64,000 nt of DNA from Streptomyces pilosus. Its GTDB lineage: Bacteria > Actinomycetota > Actinomycetes > Streptomycetales > Streptomycetaceae. The translations under genes and the position numbers were made by a program. Positions 1 through 9,182 of this stretch are shown here, piece by piece (position 1 is the stretch's first letter; every line of letters starts with the position of its first letter). The notes beneath the pieces are model-generated. The model saw only the letters and a list, made by a program, of their open reading frames with translations, did no database searches and was not told the DNA's origin. The stretch lies in assembly GCF_014649835.1 (NCBI RefSeq), contig NZ_BMTU01000003.1, positions 496,001-560,000 of the forward strand. The letters run 5' to 3'.

Positions 1-1125
1 GACCGTCAGGACGACCATGACCATCGAGGCGAAGGACTCGACGACGCCGGACCCGCCGATGCGCTCCAGTGCCTCCTCGATCTCGTCGATGCCGGCCAGC
101 ATGTCCTCGGCGTCCCCGAGGATCGACCCGTACATCGCGCCCATCAGGAACAGACCGGTGCCGAAGCCGGTCAGCATGCCGCGGTGCAGGCGCAGGGCGA
201 AGCCGACCGGTGTGGTGAGCGCGGCGGAGGCGGTGGGGCTGCCCGGCTTCTGCGGGCGCAGGCCCGCGCCCACGTCCCGCCGGGTGGACAGCACGAACCC
301 CGCCGCCGCGCACGCCACCGCGACGACCAGGCACAGCAGCAGCGGCCACCAGCGGTTGTCGACGTAGGGGTAGCTGCGCTGGACCCAGCCGATGGGCGAC
401 AGCCAGGACAGGGCGCCGTTCTCGCCGCTGTCACCGGCGGCGCGCAGTACGTAGGCGGCGCCGATGACCGCCAGCGCCGTGCCGGACGCCCCGCGCGTGT
501 GCGCGGTGAACTGGACGGTGACCGCGGCGACGGCCGCGAAGACGAGGCCGGCGGCGGCGTGGGCGAAGCCGTAGACCAGCGAGCCGGCCAGGTCCATGCC
601 CTCCAGGCCCAGGCCGGCCAGGCCGAACGCCAGCAGCAGGGCGAGGACGAGATCGGCCAGGACGGCGACGGACAGGGCGGCCGCGAGGTGCGCGTGGCGG
701 CCGACGACGGTCGAGCGCACCAGCTCGGCGCGGCCCGTCTCCTCCTCCGCGCGGGTGTGCCGGGTGACGGCCAGCACACTCATCAGGCCGACGAGGACGG
801 CCGTGAAGCCGATCATCTGGTGGCTCAGGATGGAGCCGAAGCCGTCGTCGGTCAGGTAGTGGCGGGGGCCGGACAGGGCCAGGCCGGCCGGGCTGTCCGC
901 GCCCGCGACGGCGTTCGCCCGGTCCTGCGGGTCGCTGTAGAGCGTCCGGAAGCTGTTCGCCGTGGCGAGCGTGGAGAGGAGCAGCGCCCCGATCCACACC
1001 GGGAGCCGGACCCGGTCGCGGCGCAGGGCGAAGCGGATCAGCGTCCGGGTCCCGGCCAGCGCGTTGCCGCCCGCGACGGATGCGGCGGGCGCCCGGGTGC
1101 CGGGGGCGGTGGTCGCGGAGGTCAT
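1..1125 (-). CDS. ABC-2 type exporter permease (polyketide/antibiotic exporter family), 3' end off window
   Basis: Membrane subunit of a drug or polyketide ABC exporter. The gene runs leftward off the window; about 375 residues are visible from the ATG at 1125 and the C-terminus is missing. The N-terminus reads [10 protein letters not shown], followed by a first hydrophobic segment ([19 protein letters not shown]) and several more around the motif [20 protein letters not shown]. That motif, and the dense array of transmembrane helices, are typical of the large 'exporter of polyketide antibiotics' permeases. The ATG overlaps the stop of the upstream ATPase gene (ATGA, 1122-1125), so the two are translationally coupled and form one transporter. 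The transported compound cannot be told from sequence. Confidence 0.85.
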   Translation of the reverse strand, partial: MTSATTAPGTRAPAASVAGGNALAGTRTLIRFALRRDRVRLPVWIGALLLSTLATANSFRTLYSDPQDRANAVAGADSPAGLALSGPRHYLTDDGFGSILSHQMIGFTAVLVGLMSVLAVTRHTRAEEETGRAELVRSTVVGRHAHLAAALSVAVLADLVLALLLAFGLAGLGLEGMDLAGSLVYGFAHAAAGLVFAAVAAVTVQFTAHTRGASGTALAVIGAAYVLRAAGDSGENGALSWLSPIGWVQRSYPYVDNRWWPLLLCLVVAVACAAAGFVLSTRRDVGAGLRPQKPGSPTASAALTTPVGFALRLHRGMLTGFGTGLFLMGAMYGSILGDAEDMLAGIDEIEEALERIGGSGVVESFASMVMVVLTV

Positions 1126-2066
1126 CCCGGCTCCCCTTCCGTGTCCGGTGCGGTGCCGTGCCCGTTGGCGGCCAGCTCGTCGCCGTAGTGGCGCAGCATC
1201 AGTTCCTCCAGCGTCGGCGGATGGCTGATCAGGCTGCGGATGCCGAACTCGGTGAGCTTGCGGACCGCGCCGTCGACCCGGCCGCCGTCCACGGCGAAGC
1301 GGACCCGGCCGGTGGCCTCGTCGACGGTCCGCAGGTCGTGGACACCCGGCAGGACGGCGAGACCCGTCACGGGCCGTTCGGTCTCCACCTCGATGGTGGT
1401 GCGGGTCAGGTGGCGCAGTTCGCCGAGGCTGCCGGACTGGACGCAGCGCCCCAGCCGGATGATGCTCACCCGGTCGGCGAGCTTCTCCACCTGGGCCAGG
1501 ATGTGACTGGAGAGCAGAACCGTCTTGCCGGCGGCCTTGGCCTCGCCGATGACGTCCTGGAACACGACCTCCATGAGCGGGTCGAGGCCCGCGGTCGGCT
1601 CGTCGAGGACCAGCAGTTCGGCGTCGGAGGCGAGGGCGGCGACGATGGCGACCTTCTGCCGGTTGCCCTTGGAGTAGGCGCGGCCCTTCTTGGTCGGATC
1701 GAGGTCGAAGCGCTCGATGAGCTCGGCGCGCCGCCTCCCGTCCAGGCCGCCGCGCAGCCGCGCCAGCAGGTCGATGGCCTCGCCGCCGGTCAGGCCGGGC
1801 CACAGCTCGACGTCGCCGGGGACGTAGGCGAGGCGGCGGTGCAGTTCCACGGCGTCCGCCCACGGGTCGCGGCCGAGCACCTGGACGGCGCCCGAGTCCG
1901 CGCGCAGCAGGCCGAGCAGGACGCGGATGGTGGTGGACTTGCCGGAGCCGTTCGGCCCGAGGAAGCCGTGGACCTCGCCGGACTCGACGTGCAGGTCGAG
2001 ACCGTCCAGTGCGCGGGTCCGGCCGAACGACTTGTGCAGTCCGGACACGGTGATGGCCTTCGTCAT
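1122..2066 (-). CDS. ABC transporter ATP-binding protein (drug exporter type)
   Basis: Nucleotide-binding subunit (314 aa) that powers the permease encoded directly downstream with a 4-bp overlap. Walker A is [10 protein letters not shown] near residue 40, the signature-like segment is [11 protein letters not shown] near 130, and Walker B is [13 protein letters not shown] near 155, followed by the switch region LLSSHIL. A C-terminal domain of about 90 residues after the ATPase core is usual for the CcmA/drug-resistance (DrrA-like) subfamily. A perfect 16-bp palindrome lies 21 bp upstream of the ATG, and the divergent regulator gene at 2170 is the likely repressor of this pair. Confidence 0.93.
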   Translation of the reverse strand: MTKAITVSGLHKSFGRTRALDGLDLHVESGEVHGFLGPNGSGKSTTIRVLLGLLRADSGAVQVLGRDPWADAVELHRRLAYVPGDVELWPGLTGGEAIDLLARLRGGLDGRRRAELIERFDLDPTKKGRAYSKGNRQKVAIVAALASDAELLVLDEPTAGLDPLMEVVFQDVIGEAKAAGKTVLLSSHILAQVEKLADRVSIIRLGRCVQSGSLGELRHLTRTTIEVETERPVTGLAVLPGVHDLRTVDEATGRVRFAVDGGRVDGAVRKLTEFGIRSLISHPPTLEELMLRHYGDELAANGHGTAPDTEGEPG

Positions 2067-2086
2067 GCCTCGGAACGTACGCTTGG

Positions 2087-2102
2087 TTCACAAATTTGTG
2101 AA
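2087..2102. promoter_or_regulatory. Perfect 16-bp palindrome, probable operator of the divergent regulator
   Basis: TTCACAAATTTGTGAA is a perfect inverted repeat in the 103-bp gap between the divergent ABC exporter and GbsR/MarR-type genes. It is AT-rich against a GC-rich background and sits where it could overlap both promoters. Autoregulation plus control of the exporter by the 2170 product is inferred from the arrangement. Confidence 0.7.
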
Positions 2103-2169
2103 GTTAAGGAACCGTATAAACGCCGATTAGACTGATCCGTGGCGCCTGAGCAGGGGAGATGGTCGGATC

Positions 2170-2667
2170 ATGGCGGAACCGAGCGGGACGGCCCGGGACC
2201 CGGAGGCGGTCTCGCGGTTCGTGGAGCACTTCGCGGCGCAGCTGGTGGAGGCCGGGCTGCCGCGGATGCCGGCCCGCGTCTTCGGCGCCCTGCTCGCCTC
2301 CGACACGGGCGTGCTGACCTCGGCCGAACTGGGCGAACGGCTCCGGATCTCCCCGGCCGCGGTCTCCGGCGCGGTGCGCTATCTGGCGCAGCAGCACATG
2401 GTCTCCCGTGAGCGCGAGCCCGGCTCCCGCAGGGAGCGGTACCGGGTCCACGGCGACCAGTGGTACGAGGCCCTCACCAACCGCGAGGCAGTCATCCGGC
2501 GCTGGGAGGACGCCCTCCGGGAAGGCGTCACCAGTCTGGGCGCGGACAGCCCGGCGGGGCGCCGGTTGGCGGAGACACTGGCCTTCTTCGAGTTCATGGA
2601 GAAGGAGTTCCGGGCCCTGATGGCCCGCTGGCGGGCGGAGCGGGAGGAGCGGTTCGGGCGGAGGTGA
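2170..2667 (+). CDS. GbsR/MarR-family transcriptional regulator
   Basis: Small winged-helix DNA-binding protein (165 aa). The N-terminal half contains a MarR-like helix-turn-helix and wing (LTSAELGERLRISPAAVSGA ... REREPGSRRERYRV). The C-terminal helical part (LAETLAFFEFMEKEFRALM) resembles the dimerisation tail of the GbsR-type MarR proteins common beside Streptomyces drug exporters. The ATG at 2170 follows the purine-rich stretch AGGGGAGAT. The gene is divergent from the exporter pair with a perfect palindrome between them, so it most likely represses both and is relieved by a ligand related to the exported compound. The ligand is unknown. Confidence 0.88.
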   Translation: MAEPSGTARDPEAVSRFVEHFAAQLVEAGLPRMPARVFGALLASDTGVLTSAELGERLRISPAAVSGAVRYLAQQHMVSREREPGSRRERYRVHGDQWYEALTNREAVIRRWEDALREGVTSLGADSPAGRRLAETLAFFEFMEKEFRALMARWRAEREERFGRR

Positions 2668-2749
2668 GGGGTGCGGGAAGCGAGGGTGAAGCTGTAACTG
2701 ATCGGATACTCTGAGTGGTGGCTGGTCCGCATTACGGGGAGGGCGCATC

Positions 2750-3340
2750 ATGACAGTCATGGCTGAGCGACCGACGATCAACGGCACCGAGCCCGACAGC
2801 TTCGAGAGTCTGCTGAGGACCCTCGACGGGCTGGACGTGCCCGACGGCTACAAGGCCGAGATCATCAGGGGGAACATCGTCGTGTCGCCGTGGTCGAAGG
2901 GGTACTACCACCGAGTTATGCGCTTGGTGTGCGAGCAGATCGAACCGCATCTTCCTGCCGGACACACCATTGGTTGCGGTCCCTTCCTGTACGTCTTCCC
3001 AGGGGACGAACGCGCCTACGGACCGGACATCCATGCCGCACATGAACATGCTTTCGAGACCATCAGTAACCATCTGAACGGCGAGGCCTTGTCCTTCGTC
3101 GCCGAACTGACTTCGACCTCCACCCGTGACGACGACCTGACCGACAAGGTCCGAACGTACGGAAGGGCCGGGGTCCCCGTCTACTTGCTCCTGGACATGC
3201 AGGAAGAACAGGCCACCGTCCTCTCGACGCCCTCCGCCAAGGGTTACGAGGCTCGGGAAACGAGGCCGTTCGGCGAGAAGCTGTCGATCCCCGCCCCGTT
3301 CGACTGCACACTGGACACATCCGGCTTCCAGGCCCCCTGA
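2750..3340 (+). CDS. Uma2-family (DUF820) restriction-endonuclease-fold protein
   Basis: Protein of 196 aa with the Uma2/DUF820 pattern: GYKAEIIRGNIVVSPWSKGYY near residue 35 (the ExxxG segment), YGPDIHAAHE near 85-95 (the PD part of the PD-(D/E)xK core), FVAELTSTSTRDDDLTDKV near 110-125 (the E...K part) and GVPVYLLLDM after it. These are the usual metal-ligand positions of the fold. Uma2 proteins are abundant in streptomycetes and cyanobacteria; their biological role is not established. It stands alone, with no partner gene in its orientation and no mobile-element features nearby. Confidence 0.85.
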   Translation: MTVMAERPTINGTEPDSFESLLRTLDGLDVPDGYKAEIIRGNIVVSPWSKGYYHRVMRLVCEQIEPHLPAGHTIGCGPFLYVFPGDERAYGPDIHAAHEHAFETISNHLNGEALSFVAELTSTSTRDDDLTDKVRTYGRAGVPVYLLLDMQEEQATVLSTPSAKGYEARETRPFGEKLSIPAPFDCTLDTSGFQAP

Positions 3341-3355
3341 TACCGCGCCGGGCCC

Positions 3356-4231
3356 CTATCTCGCCGGCAGGACGAGCCCCCAGGCCCCCTCCCGGACCAC
3401 CCACGTCCGTGTCCGCACCGGTCCCGAGACCACCGCGTCCGCGCGGTAGCGGAAGTGCGCGCCCGACACCGTCACGGTGCCGCCCTCGACCGACAGCGGG
3501 GACGCCTCCGCGCCCACCGACGCCGGACGCACCTCGACCCGGGCCCTCCCCGAGGCGCCCGGCACGACCGTGACGCCCTCCACCGGCTGCCCCAGGTCGA
3601 CCAGCGTCTCCCCGTCGACCTCCACCCGCAGCCGCGCCGGTCCCGCCTCGAGCGCGGAGACGGTGCCGGGCGGCCGCGCCGCCGGAACCAGCGTCCGCAC
3701 CAGCGACCGGCAGGTGCGCCGCCACGGGCCGCTCATCCCGGCCCCCGCCTCCCGCACCGACGTCGCGCCCCCCAGCGGAGGGATCCGCAGCGTGCCGAGC
3801 ACCACCCCGTCGCTGTCGTCCACCAGCAGGTCCATCCGCCGCTCCGCCCCCTCCAGCACGGCCCGCGCCGCCGCCACCGCCCCCGTGGGCACCCCCAGCG
3901 ACCGGGCGAGGGCGACGGCACCCCCCACCGGCACCAGCGACAGCGCGCACGCGGCCAGCTCCCGCTGCCGGTGCAGCAGCTCCACCGCCCGCACCAGGGC
4001 CCGGTCGTCACCGACCACCACCGGCCGGCGCGACCCGCGCCGGGCCAGCGCCCGCGCGAACTCCTCCGGGCCGTCCGGCAGGCACACCTTCGTGCCCGCC
4101 GCACCCGCGCCGATCACGTCCTTCGCGATCCGGACGGACTCGCCGTCCGCCCGCCGGGCGACCGGATCGACGACTACCAGGAGCTGATCGGACGTCGCGG
4201 AAAAGGTCCTGGAAGTCGCCACCTCGGCCAT
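3356..4231 (-). CDS. Diacylglycerol-kinase-like protein with divergent catalytic loop
   Basis: A 291-aa protein with the two-domain shape of bacterial diacylglycerol/lipid kinases. LLVVVDPVARRADGESVRIA near residue 15 corresponds to the N-terminal NP motif, and SLVPVGGAVALARSLGVP near 100 to the usual PLGTGNDxAR loop. The C-terminal beta-rich half ends in GPVRTRTWVVREGAWGLVLP. The usual GGDGT nucleotide-binding motif appears as VVVGDDRALVRA, so activity is doubtful. I chose the ATG at 4231 because MAEVATSRTF leads straight into the conserved domain; the frame stays open upstream. It is divergent from purA with a 187-bp shared promoter region. Confidence 0.75.
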   Translation of the reverse strand: MAEVATSRTFSATSDQLLVVVDPVARRADGESVRIAKDVIGAGAAGTKVCLPDGPEEFARALARRGSRRPVVVGDDRALVRAVELLHRQRELAACALSLVPVGGAVALARSLGVPTGAVAAARAVLEGAERRMDLLVDDSDGVVLGTLRIPPLGGATSVREAGAGMSGPWRRTCRSLVRTLVPAARPPGTVSALEAGPARLRVEVDGETLVDLGQPVEGVTVVPGASGRARVEVRPASVGAEASPLSVEGGTVTVSGAHFRYRADAVVSGPVRTRTWVVREGAWGLVLPAR

Positions 4232-4418
4232 GCCTCGCTTCCTCGGGTAGCATCTTTGTGCAAGAGCCCCTTGCGCTGTTGCGCCTGGGGCTTCGTCTAT
4301 TCCGGGGCATCCGGTCCGACGGTCGGCGGCCAACGGTGGTCGCGCGGTGCACACGGCGGTGATCCTCCGTGCGCGCCCTTGACCTTGGACATGCCCCGCC
4401 CGGAAGGGGTGTACGCGC

Positions 4419-5702
4419 GTGCCCGCACTTGTGCTGCTCGGTGCTCAGTGGGGTGACGAAGGCAAGGGAAAGGCGACGGACCTGCTCGGTGGCTCCGTCG
4501 ACTATGTGGTGCGCTACCAAGGCGGCAACAACGCCGGCCACACGGTAGTCGTGGGCGACCAGAAGTACGCCCTCCACCTGCTCCCTTCCGGAATCCTGTC
4601 CCCCGGCTGCACGCCGGTCATCGGCAACGGCGTCGTCGTCGACCCGTCGGTCCTGCTCTCCGAGCTGAGCGGTCTGAACGAGCGAGGCGTCGACACGTCG
4701 AAGCTCCTGATCAGCGGAAACGCTCACATCATCACGCCGTACAACGTGACGGTGGACAAGGTGACCGAGCGCTTCCTCGGCAAGCGCAAGATCGGCACCA
4801 CCGGCCGGGGCATCGGCCCCACCTACGCCGACAAGATCAACCGTGTCGGCATCCGCGTCCAGGACCTCTACGACGAGTCGATCCTCACCCAGAAGGTCGA
4901 AGCGGCCCTCGACGCCAAGAACCAGATGCTCACCAAGCTCTACAACCGGCGCGCGATCGCCGTGGAGCAGGTGGTCGGGGAACTGCTGGGCTACGCCGAC
5001 AAGCTCGCCCCGTACGTCGCCGACACCGTGCTGGTGCTGAACGAGGCGCTGGAGCAGGACAAGGTGGTCCTCTTCGAGGGCGGCCAGGGCACGCTCCTCG
5101 ACATCGACCACGGCACGTACCCCTTCGTCACCTCGTCCAACCCGACCGCGGGCGGCGCCTGCACGGGTGCGGGCGTCGGCCCGACGAAGATCAGCCGGGT
5201 CATCGGCATCCTGAAGGCGTACACCACCCGCGTCGGTGCGGGACCCTTCCCCACCGAGCTGTTCGACGAGGACGGCGAGGCCCTGCGCCGCATCGGCGGC
5301 GAGCGCGGTGTCACCACCGGCCGTGACCGCCGCTGCGGCTGGTTCGACGCGGTGATCGCCCGCTACGCCACCCGCGTCAACGGCCTCACCGACTTCTTCC
5401 TCACCAAGCTCGACGTCCTCACCGGCTGGGAGCAGATCCCGGTCTGCGTGGCCTACGAGATCGACGGCAGGCGCGTCGAGGAGCTGCCGTACTCGCAGAC
5501 CGACTTCCACCACGCGAAGCCGGTCTACGAGATGCTCCCCGGCTGGAGCGAGGACATCAGCAAGGCGAAGTCCTTCTCCGACCTGCCGAAGAACGCCCAG
5601 GCGTACGTCAAGGCCCTGGAGGAGATGTCCGGCGCCCCGATCTCCGCGATCGGCGTGGGCCCGGGCCGCGACGAGACGATCGAGATCAACTCGTTCCTGT
5701 AG
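4419..5702 (+). CDS. purA: Adenylosuccinate synthetase
   Basis: Catalyses GTP-dependent condensation of IMP with aspartate to adenylosuccinate, the first committed step to AMP. The 427-aa length is the family norm. Visible motifs: the N-terminal P-loop-like [11 protein letters not shown] with the catalytic Asp, the GNNAGHT loop with the catalytic His, the IMP-binding [14 protein letters not shown], and the C-terminal GTP-binding segment [13 protein letters not shown]. The start is GTG at 4419 preceded by GGAAGGGG. It is a single-gene transcription unit closed by the strong hairpin at 5710-5747. Confidence 0.98.
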   Translation: MPALVLLGAQWGDEGKGKATDLLGGSVDYVVRYQGGNNAGHTVVVGDQKYALHLLPSGILSPGCTPVIGNGVVVDPSVLLSELSGLNERGVDTSKLLISGNAHIITPYNVTVDKVTERFLGKRKIGTTGRGIGPTYADKINRVGIRVQDLYDESILTQKVEAALDAKNQMLTKLYNRRAIAVEQVVGELLGYADKLAPYVADTVLVLNEALEQDKVVLFEGGQGTLLDIDHGTYPFVTSSNPTAGGACTGAGVGPTKISRVIGILKAYTTRVGAGPFPTELFDEDGEALRRIGGERGVTTGRDRRCGWFDAVIARYATRVNGLTDFFLTKLDVLTGWEQIPVCVAYEIDGRRVEELPYSQTDFHHAKPVYEMLPGWSEDISKAKSFSDLPKNAQAYVKALEEMSGAPISAIGVGPGRDETIEINSFL

Positions 5703-5709
5703 CCGGGAC

Positions 5710-5747
5710 ACCGCCCACCGGCGCCCGTGCGGGCGCCGGTGGGCGGT
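5710..5747 (+). terminator. Strong hairpin terminator after purA
   Basis: Perfect 17-bp stem (5710-5726 with 5731-5747) around a 4-nt loop, 8 bp after the purA stop. There is no long T-run, as is common in Streptomyces. Confidence 0.8.
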
Positions 5748-5799
5748 CATAGCCTGGGAGGGAACCGCCACGTGCATCGACCGGAAGAAGGTGAGTGCG

Positions 5800-6090
5800 A
5801 TGCGCGTGATGCTCAAGGCGACACTGGACACCGAGAAGTCGAACGAACTGCTCCGCAGCGGGAAGATGCCCGAGGAGATCAAGGGGATCCTCGACCGGCT
5901 CCAGCCCGAGGCGGCCTACTTCGGCCCGGTCGGCGGGCGGCGGACGATGGTGCTGGTCCTCCACATGCAGGACAGCTCGGAGATCCCCCCGGTGGGCGAA
6001 CCGTTCTTCACTCACATGAACGCCGAGGTGGAGATGTGCCCCGTCATGAACGCGGAGGACCTGCAGAAGGGGCTCTCCGCCATGCGGTGA
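5800..6090 (+). CDS. Small conserved protein of unknown function
   Basis: A 96-aa soluble protein (MRVMLKATLDTEKSNELLRS...). A beta strand, a helix and the segment YFGPVGGRRTMVLVLHMQD suggest a small ferredoxin-like (GYD/DUF3303-type) fold; that is a guess from pattern, not a family match. The ATG at 5800 has a GAAGG element 8 nt upstream; a GTG at 5791 is less well spaced. It follows the purA terminator and has no obvious partner gene. Confidence 0.7.
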   Translation: MRVMLKATLDTEKSNELLRSGKMPEEIKGILDRLQPEAAYFGPVGGRRTMVLVLHMQDSSEIPPVGEPFFTHMNAEVEMCPVMNAEDLQKGLSAMR

Positions 6091-6102
6091 GCCTCACCGG
6101 AC

Positions 6103-6753
6103 TCAGCTGAACACGATCATCGAGCCCTGCGCCAGGCTCCGGGTGGCCGCCGCGTGCAGGCCCAGCCAGACGTGGCGCTCGCGGGCGAAGGGACTCGGGT
6201 CGTACGGGGCGGGGACGGCCGGCTCCTCCAACTCGGTCGGACCGCGCGGCGGTTCGGGAGCCGCCGGGGGGTTCGCCGGGTCGATGCCGATCGACGGGGC
6301 GACCAGCTCCAGCTCGCGCAGCAGCGCGTGGGAGGAGCCCAGCGGACCGCCCCCGGCGAGGAGTTCGTCGCTGGAGAGGGGACCGGGGAAGTCGACGGGG
6401 ACGTAGGCGCCTGCGTGGTCGTAGTGCCAGACCAGGTGCGACTGCTGGGCCGTCGCCTCGAACATCTCCAGCAACTGCTCGTAGTCACCGCCGAGTTCGT
6501 CCACCGGAGTGACCGGGAAACCGCACACCTGGAGCAGGTAGACGCGCCGCAGGAAGTGCAGCGCGTCGTAGTCGAAGCCCGCGACCGGGGCGACCTCGCC
6601 GGTCAGTCCCGGCATGTACTGGTACACCGGGACCGGGGGGAGCCCCGCCTCGGCCAGCACCGCGTTGTACTGCGCGAGTTCCTCGGCGAACGGATTGTCG
6701 GGCGTGTGGCACAACACGTCGACGAGCGGTACCAGCCACAGGTCACAGGCCAA
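6103..6753 (-). CDS. Conserved Streptomyces hypothetical protein
   Basis: A 216-aa soluble, acidic and proline-rich protein (MACDLWLVPLVDVLCHTPDN...). No catalytic motif, signal peptide or membrane helix is visible. The C-terminal third carries the proline-rich linker NPPAAPEPPRGPTELEEP followed by a short conserved-looking end. It converges with the small gene at 5800-6090 and is separated by 120 bp from the GntR gene upstream in the same orientation. I do not recognise the family. Confidence 0.75.
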   Translation of the reverse strand: MACDLWLVPLVDVLCHTPDNPFAEELAQYNAVLAEAGLPPVPVYQYMPGLTGEVAPVAGFDYDALHFLRRVYLLQVCGFPVTPVDELGGDYEQLLEMFEATAQQSHLVWHYDHAGAYVPVDFPGPLSSDELLAGGGPLGSSHALLRELELVAPSIGIDPANPPAAPEPPRGPTELEEPAVPAPYDPSPFARERHVWLGLHAAATRSLAQGSMIVFS

Positions 6754-6873
6754 AAGAGGGCTCCTCGCATCGCGCGGTCGTCGGGATGGTCGGGTGGTCG
6801 TCCCGGTCAGGGAAGGGTATCCGGGCCCGGGGCGGGAGGCTCCCCCCGTGCGGGAGGCCGTGCTGCAGGTCCC

Positions 6874-7584
6874 TTACCCGTCCCCGGCGTCCGTCAGCCC
6901 CTCCACGAGGGACAGCGAGTGCGCGTCGTACGCCCCGACGATCGCCCGGGCGGCGTCGGTGTCCCGGCGCGCCAGCGCGTCGACCAGCTCGGTGTGCCGG
7001 GACCACAGGCGCCCCCGGAGATCGGGCAGCCCTCGCAGACGCTGCACCGCGTACACCCAGCCCTGGGCGCGGAGCCGGTGCAGGAAGTCGGTGAGGTACG
7101 GGTTGCCGAACACGGCGGTGAGCTCGCGCCAGAAGCGCAGGTCGTAGCCGATGAGGACGGTGATCTCACCGGCGAGGGCGGCCCGCTCGGCCTCCTCGCC
7201 GCGCCGGCGCACCCCGGCGAGGGCGGCGGCCACCCGGGGCTCGTCCGGCCGGAGGTGGGCCAGGTGGCCGGCGGACAGCGCCCGGAACATGCCGTCGACG
7301 ACGAGGCCCCGGGCCTCGACCATGCCGCGGAAGTCGTCGGCGGAGTACGCACGCACCTGGAAACCGCGGTGCTGGTCGGCGTCGAGCAGGCCCTGCGCCG
7401 TCAGGTCGACGAGCGCCTCGCGGACGGGCGTCGCGGACACCCCGTACTGTTCGGCGATCTCCTTGACGGTGAACGCCTGCCCCGGCTGGAGCCGCCCGGC
7501 CAGCACCTCGTCACGGAGCGCGTCGGCGATCTGCTGCCGCAGGGTGCTGCGGGTCACGGCGCCGGTGCCGGTGATGCCGGGCAT
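6874..7584 (-). CDS. GntR-family (FadR/VanR-type) transcriptional regulator
   Basis: A 236-aa regulator. The N-terminal winged helix reads LRQQIADALRDEVLAGRLQP then FTVKEIAEQYGVSATPVREA, the classic GntR signature. The all-helical C-terminal domain (SADDFRGMVEARGLVVDGMF ... WRELTAVFGNPYL ... RHTELVDALARRDTDAARAI) is an FCD effector-binding domain. It lies downstream of the aminotransferase gene in the same orientation, separated by 149 bp that hold a hairpin (7614-7648) and a palindrome (7667-7688). Control of the aminotransferase or of itself is inferred from context. The effector is unknown. Confidence 0.9.
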   Translation of the reverse strand: MPGITGTGAVTRSTLRQQIADALRDEVLAGRLQPGQAFTVKEIAEQYGVSATPVREALVDLTAQGLLDADQHRGFQVRAYSADDFRGMVEARGLVVDGMFRALSAGHLAHLRPDEPRVAAALAGVRRRGEEAERAALAGEITVLIGYDLRFWRELTAVFGNPYLTDFLHRLRAQGWVYAVQRLRGLPDLRGRLWSRHTELVDALARRDTDAARAIVGAYDAHSLSLVEGLTDAGDG

Positions 7585-7613
7585 GGTCGGGGCGTCTCCC
7601 TCGTCGCGTTCGG

Positions 7614-7648
7614 GTGGCGTGCGTGCCAAGGGGGCACGGGCACGCCAC
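7614..7648 (-). terminator. Hairpin between aminotransferase and GntR genes
   Basis: GTGGCGTGC (7614-7622) pairs with GCACGCCAC (7640-7648), with a further GTGCC/GGCAC inner stem. It lies after the aminotransferase stop on the minus strand, so it may terminate that transcript before the GntR gene, or attenuate read-through. Confidence 0.55.
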
Positions 7649-7666
7649 CTTACGCTGTCGGATGGG

Positions 7667-7688
7667 CGCGCATGTTCGAACGCGCGCG
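7667..7688. promoter_or_regulatory. 22-bp imperfect palindrome upstream of GntR gene
   Basis: A GTTCGAAC core (7674-7681) is flanked by CGCGC/GCGCG arms; two symmetric base pairs mismatch. It sits 83 bp upstream of the GntR start. A binding site for the adjacent regulator is a reasonable guess. Confidence 0.4.
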
Positions 7689-7733
7689 GGACCCCGACCG
7701 CCCCGCGCCGGGGTGTCCGGCCCGTCCTCCCCG

Positions 7734-9089
7734 TTACGCCACGTGGCCGTCCGCGACGGTCAGGGCCGCGTCCAGCGCCGCCAGCCCCTCCTTCAGCTCC
7801 GCCTCGCTCACGTTGCACGGCGGCACCACGTGCGTGCGGTTCATGTTCACGAAGGGCCAGATGCCGGCCTCCTTCGCGGCGGCGGCGAAGGCCGCCATCG
7901 GGGCGTTCGCCTCGCCGGTCGCGTTGTACGGGACCAGCGGCTCCCGGGTCTCCCGGTCGCGCACCAGCTCCAGCGCCCAGAACATGCCCACGCCACGGAC
8001 CTCGCCCACGCAGGGGTGCCGCTCCGCCAGCGCGCGCAGTCCGGGTCCGACGACGGACGCGCCGAGGGCCGCCGCGTTCCCGACGATCCCCTCCTCCTCC
8101 ATCACGTTGATCGTCGCGACGGCGGCGGCACAGGCCAGCGGGTGCCCCGAGTAGGTCAGTCCGCCCGGGTAGGGACGCCTGGCGAAGGTCTCCGCCACCG
8201 CCCCGGAGATGGCGACGCCGCCGAGCGGCACATAGCCGGAGTTCACGCCCTTGGCGAAGGTCAGCAGGTCCGGGACGACGTCGTACAGGCCGGCCGCGAA
8301 CCAGGTGCCGGTGCGCCCGAAGCCGGCCATGACCTCGTCGAGGACGAGGAGGATGCCGTGCCTGTCGCACAGTTCGCGGACGCCGGCGAGGTAACCGGCG
8401 GGCGGCGGCATGATCCCGGCCGTGCCCGGGATCGTCTCCAGGATGATCGCGGCGATGGTCGACGGCCCCTCGAAGGCGATCGTCGTCTCCAGGTGCTCCA
8501 GGGCCCGCGCGCACTCCTGCTCCTCGGTCTCGGCGTAGAAGCGCGAGCGGTACAGGAACGGCGCCCAGAAGTGCACCACCCCGGCGGTGCCGGTGTCGGA
8601 GGCCCAGCGGCGCGGGTCGCCGGTGACGTTCACGGCCTGCTGGGTGCCACCGTGGTACGAGCGGTAGGCGGAGAGCACCTTGGGCCGCCCGGTGTGCAGC
8701 CGCGCCATGCGCAGCGCGTGCTCGACGGCGTCGGCGCCGCCGTTGGTGAAGAAGATCCTGTCCAGGTCGCCGGGGGTCCGCTCGGCGATCAGCCGGGCCG
8801 CCTCGGAGCGGGCCTCGACGGCGAACGCGGGCGCGAACGTCGTCATCCGCGCCGCCTGCTCCTGGATCGCGGCGACCACCGCGGGGTGCTGGTAGCCGAT
8901 GTTGGTGTAGACGAGCCCGCTGGCGAAGTCGAGGTAGCGCCGGCCGTCGTAGTCCCAGAAGTACGACCCCTGCGCCCCGGCGACGGCGAGCGGGTCGATG
9001 AGCTCCTGTGCGGACCAGGAGTGGAACACATGCGCACGGTCGGCGGCCTTCACGGCGGTCCCGACCTCGGGGTTCGGCTGAGGAGTCAT
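7734..9089 (-). CDS. Class-III PLP-dependent aminotransferase
   Basis: Pyridoxal-phosphate enzyme of 451 aa that moves an amino group from an omega-amino acid or amine to a keto acid. Class-III signatures: the dimer-interface FTNGGADAVEHALRMAR, the aromatic YRSYHGGT, the Asp motif LVLDEVMAGFGRTG (cofactor nitrogen) and the Schiff-base lysine in TFAKGVNSGYVPLGG. The overall pattern is nearest to taurine/beta-alanine--pyruvate and aspartate-aminotransferase-family annotations; the exact substrate cannot be assigned. The start is ATG at 9089 in a GAGG-poor context. The GntR gene downstream suggests substrate-responsive catabolic control. Confidence 0.93.
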   Translation of the reverse strand: MTPQPNPEVGTAVKAADRAHVFHSWSAQELIDPLAVAGAQGSYFWDYDGRRYLDFASGLVYTNIGYQHPAVVAAIQEQAARMTTFAPAFAVEARSEAARLIAERTPGDLDRIFFTNGGADAVEHALRMARLHTGRPKVLSAYRSYHGGTQQAVNVTGDPRRWASDTGTAGVVHFWAPFLYRSRFYAETEEQECARALEHLETTIAFEGPSTIAAIILETIPGTAGIMPPPAGYLAGVRELCDRHGILLVLDEVMAGFGRTGTWFAAGLYDVVPDLLTFAKGVNSGYVPLGGVAISGAVAETFARRPYPGGLTYSGHPLACAAAVATINVMEEEGIVGNAAALGASVVGPGLRALAERHPCVGEVRGVGMFWALELVRDRETREPLVPYNATGEANAPMAAFAAAAKEAGIWPFVNMNRTHVVPPCNVSEAELKEGLAALDAALTVADGHVA

Positions 9090-9182
9090 GCCGCCGAGGG
9101 TAAGCGGGGCGGGCGCGGCCGCGACATCGGCGGCCTGTCTGCGCTCGGGGCCTTTCCGCGACAGGTTGTCGACGCATCCAAT

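Noticed and set aside
184..1188. Long plus-strand open frame opposite the ABC permease and ATPase
   Set aside because: Its Gly/Ala/Arg-rich translation is the antisense shadow of a real membrane-protein gene in high-GC DNA.
4008..5882. 624-codon minus-strand frame across purA
   Set aside because: Antisense of purA, which has all its family motifs; the shadow protein has none.
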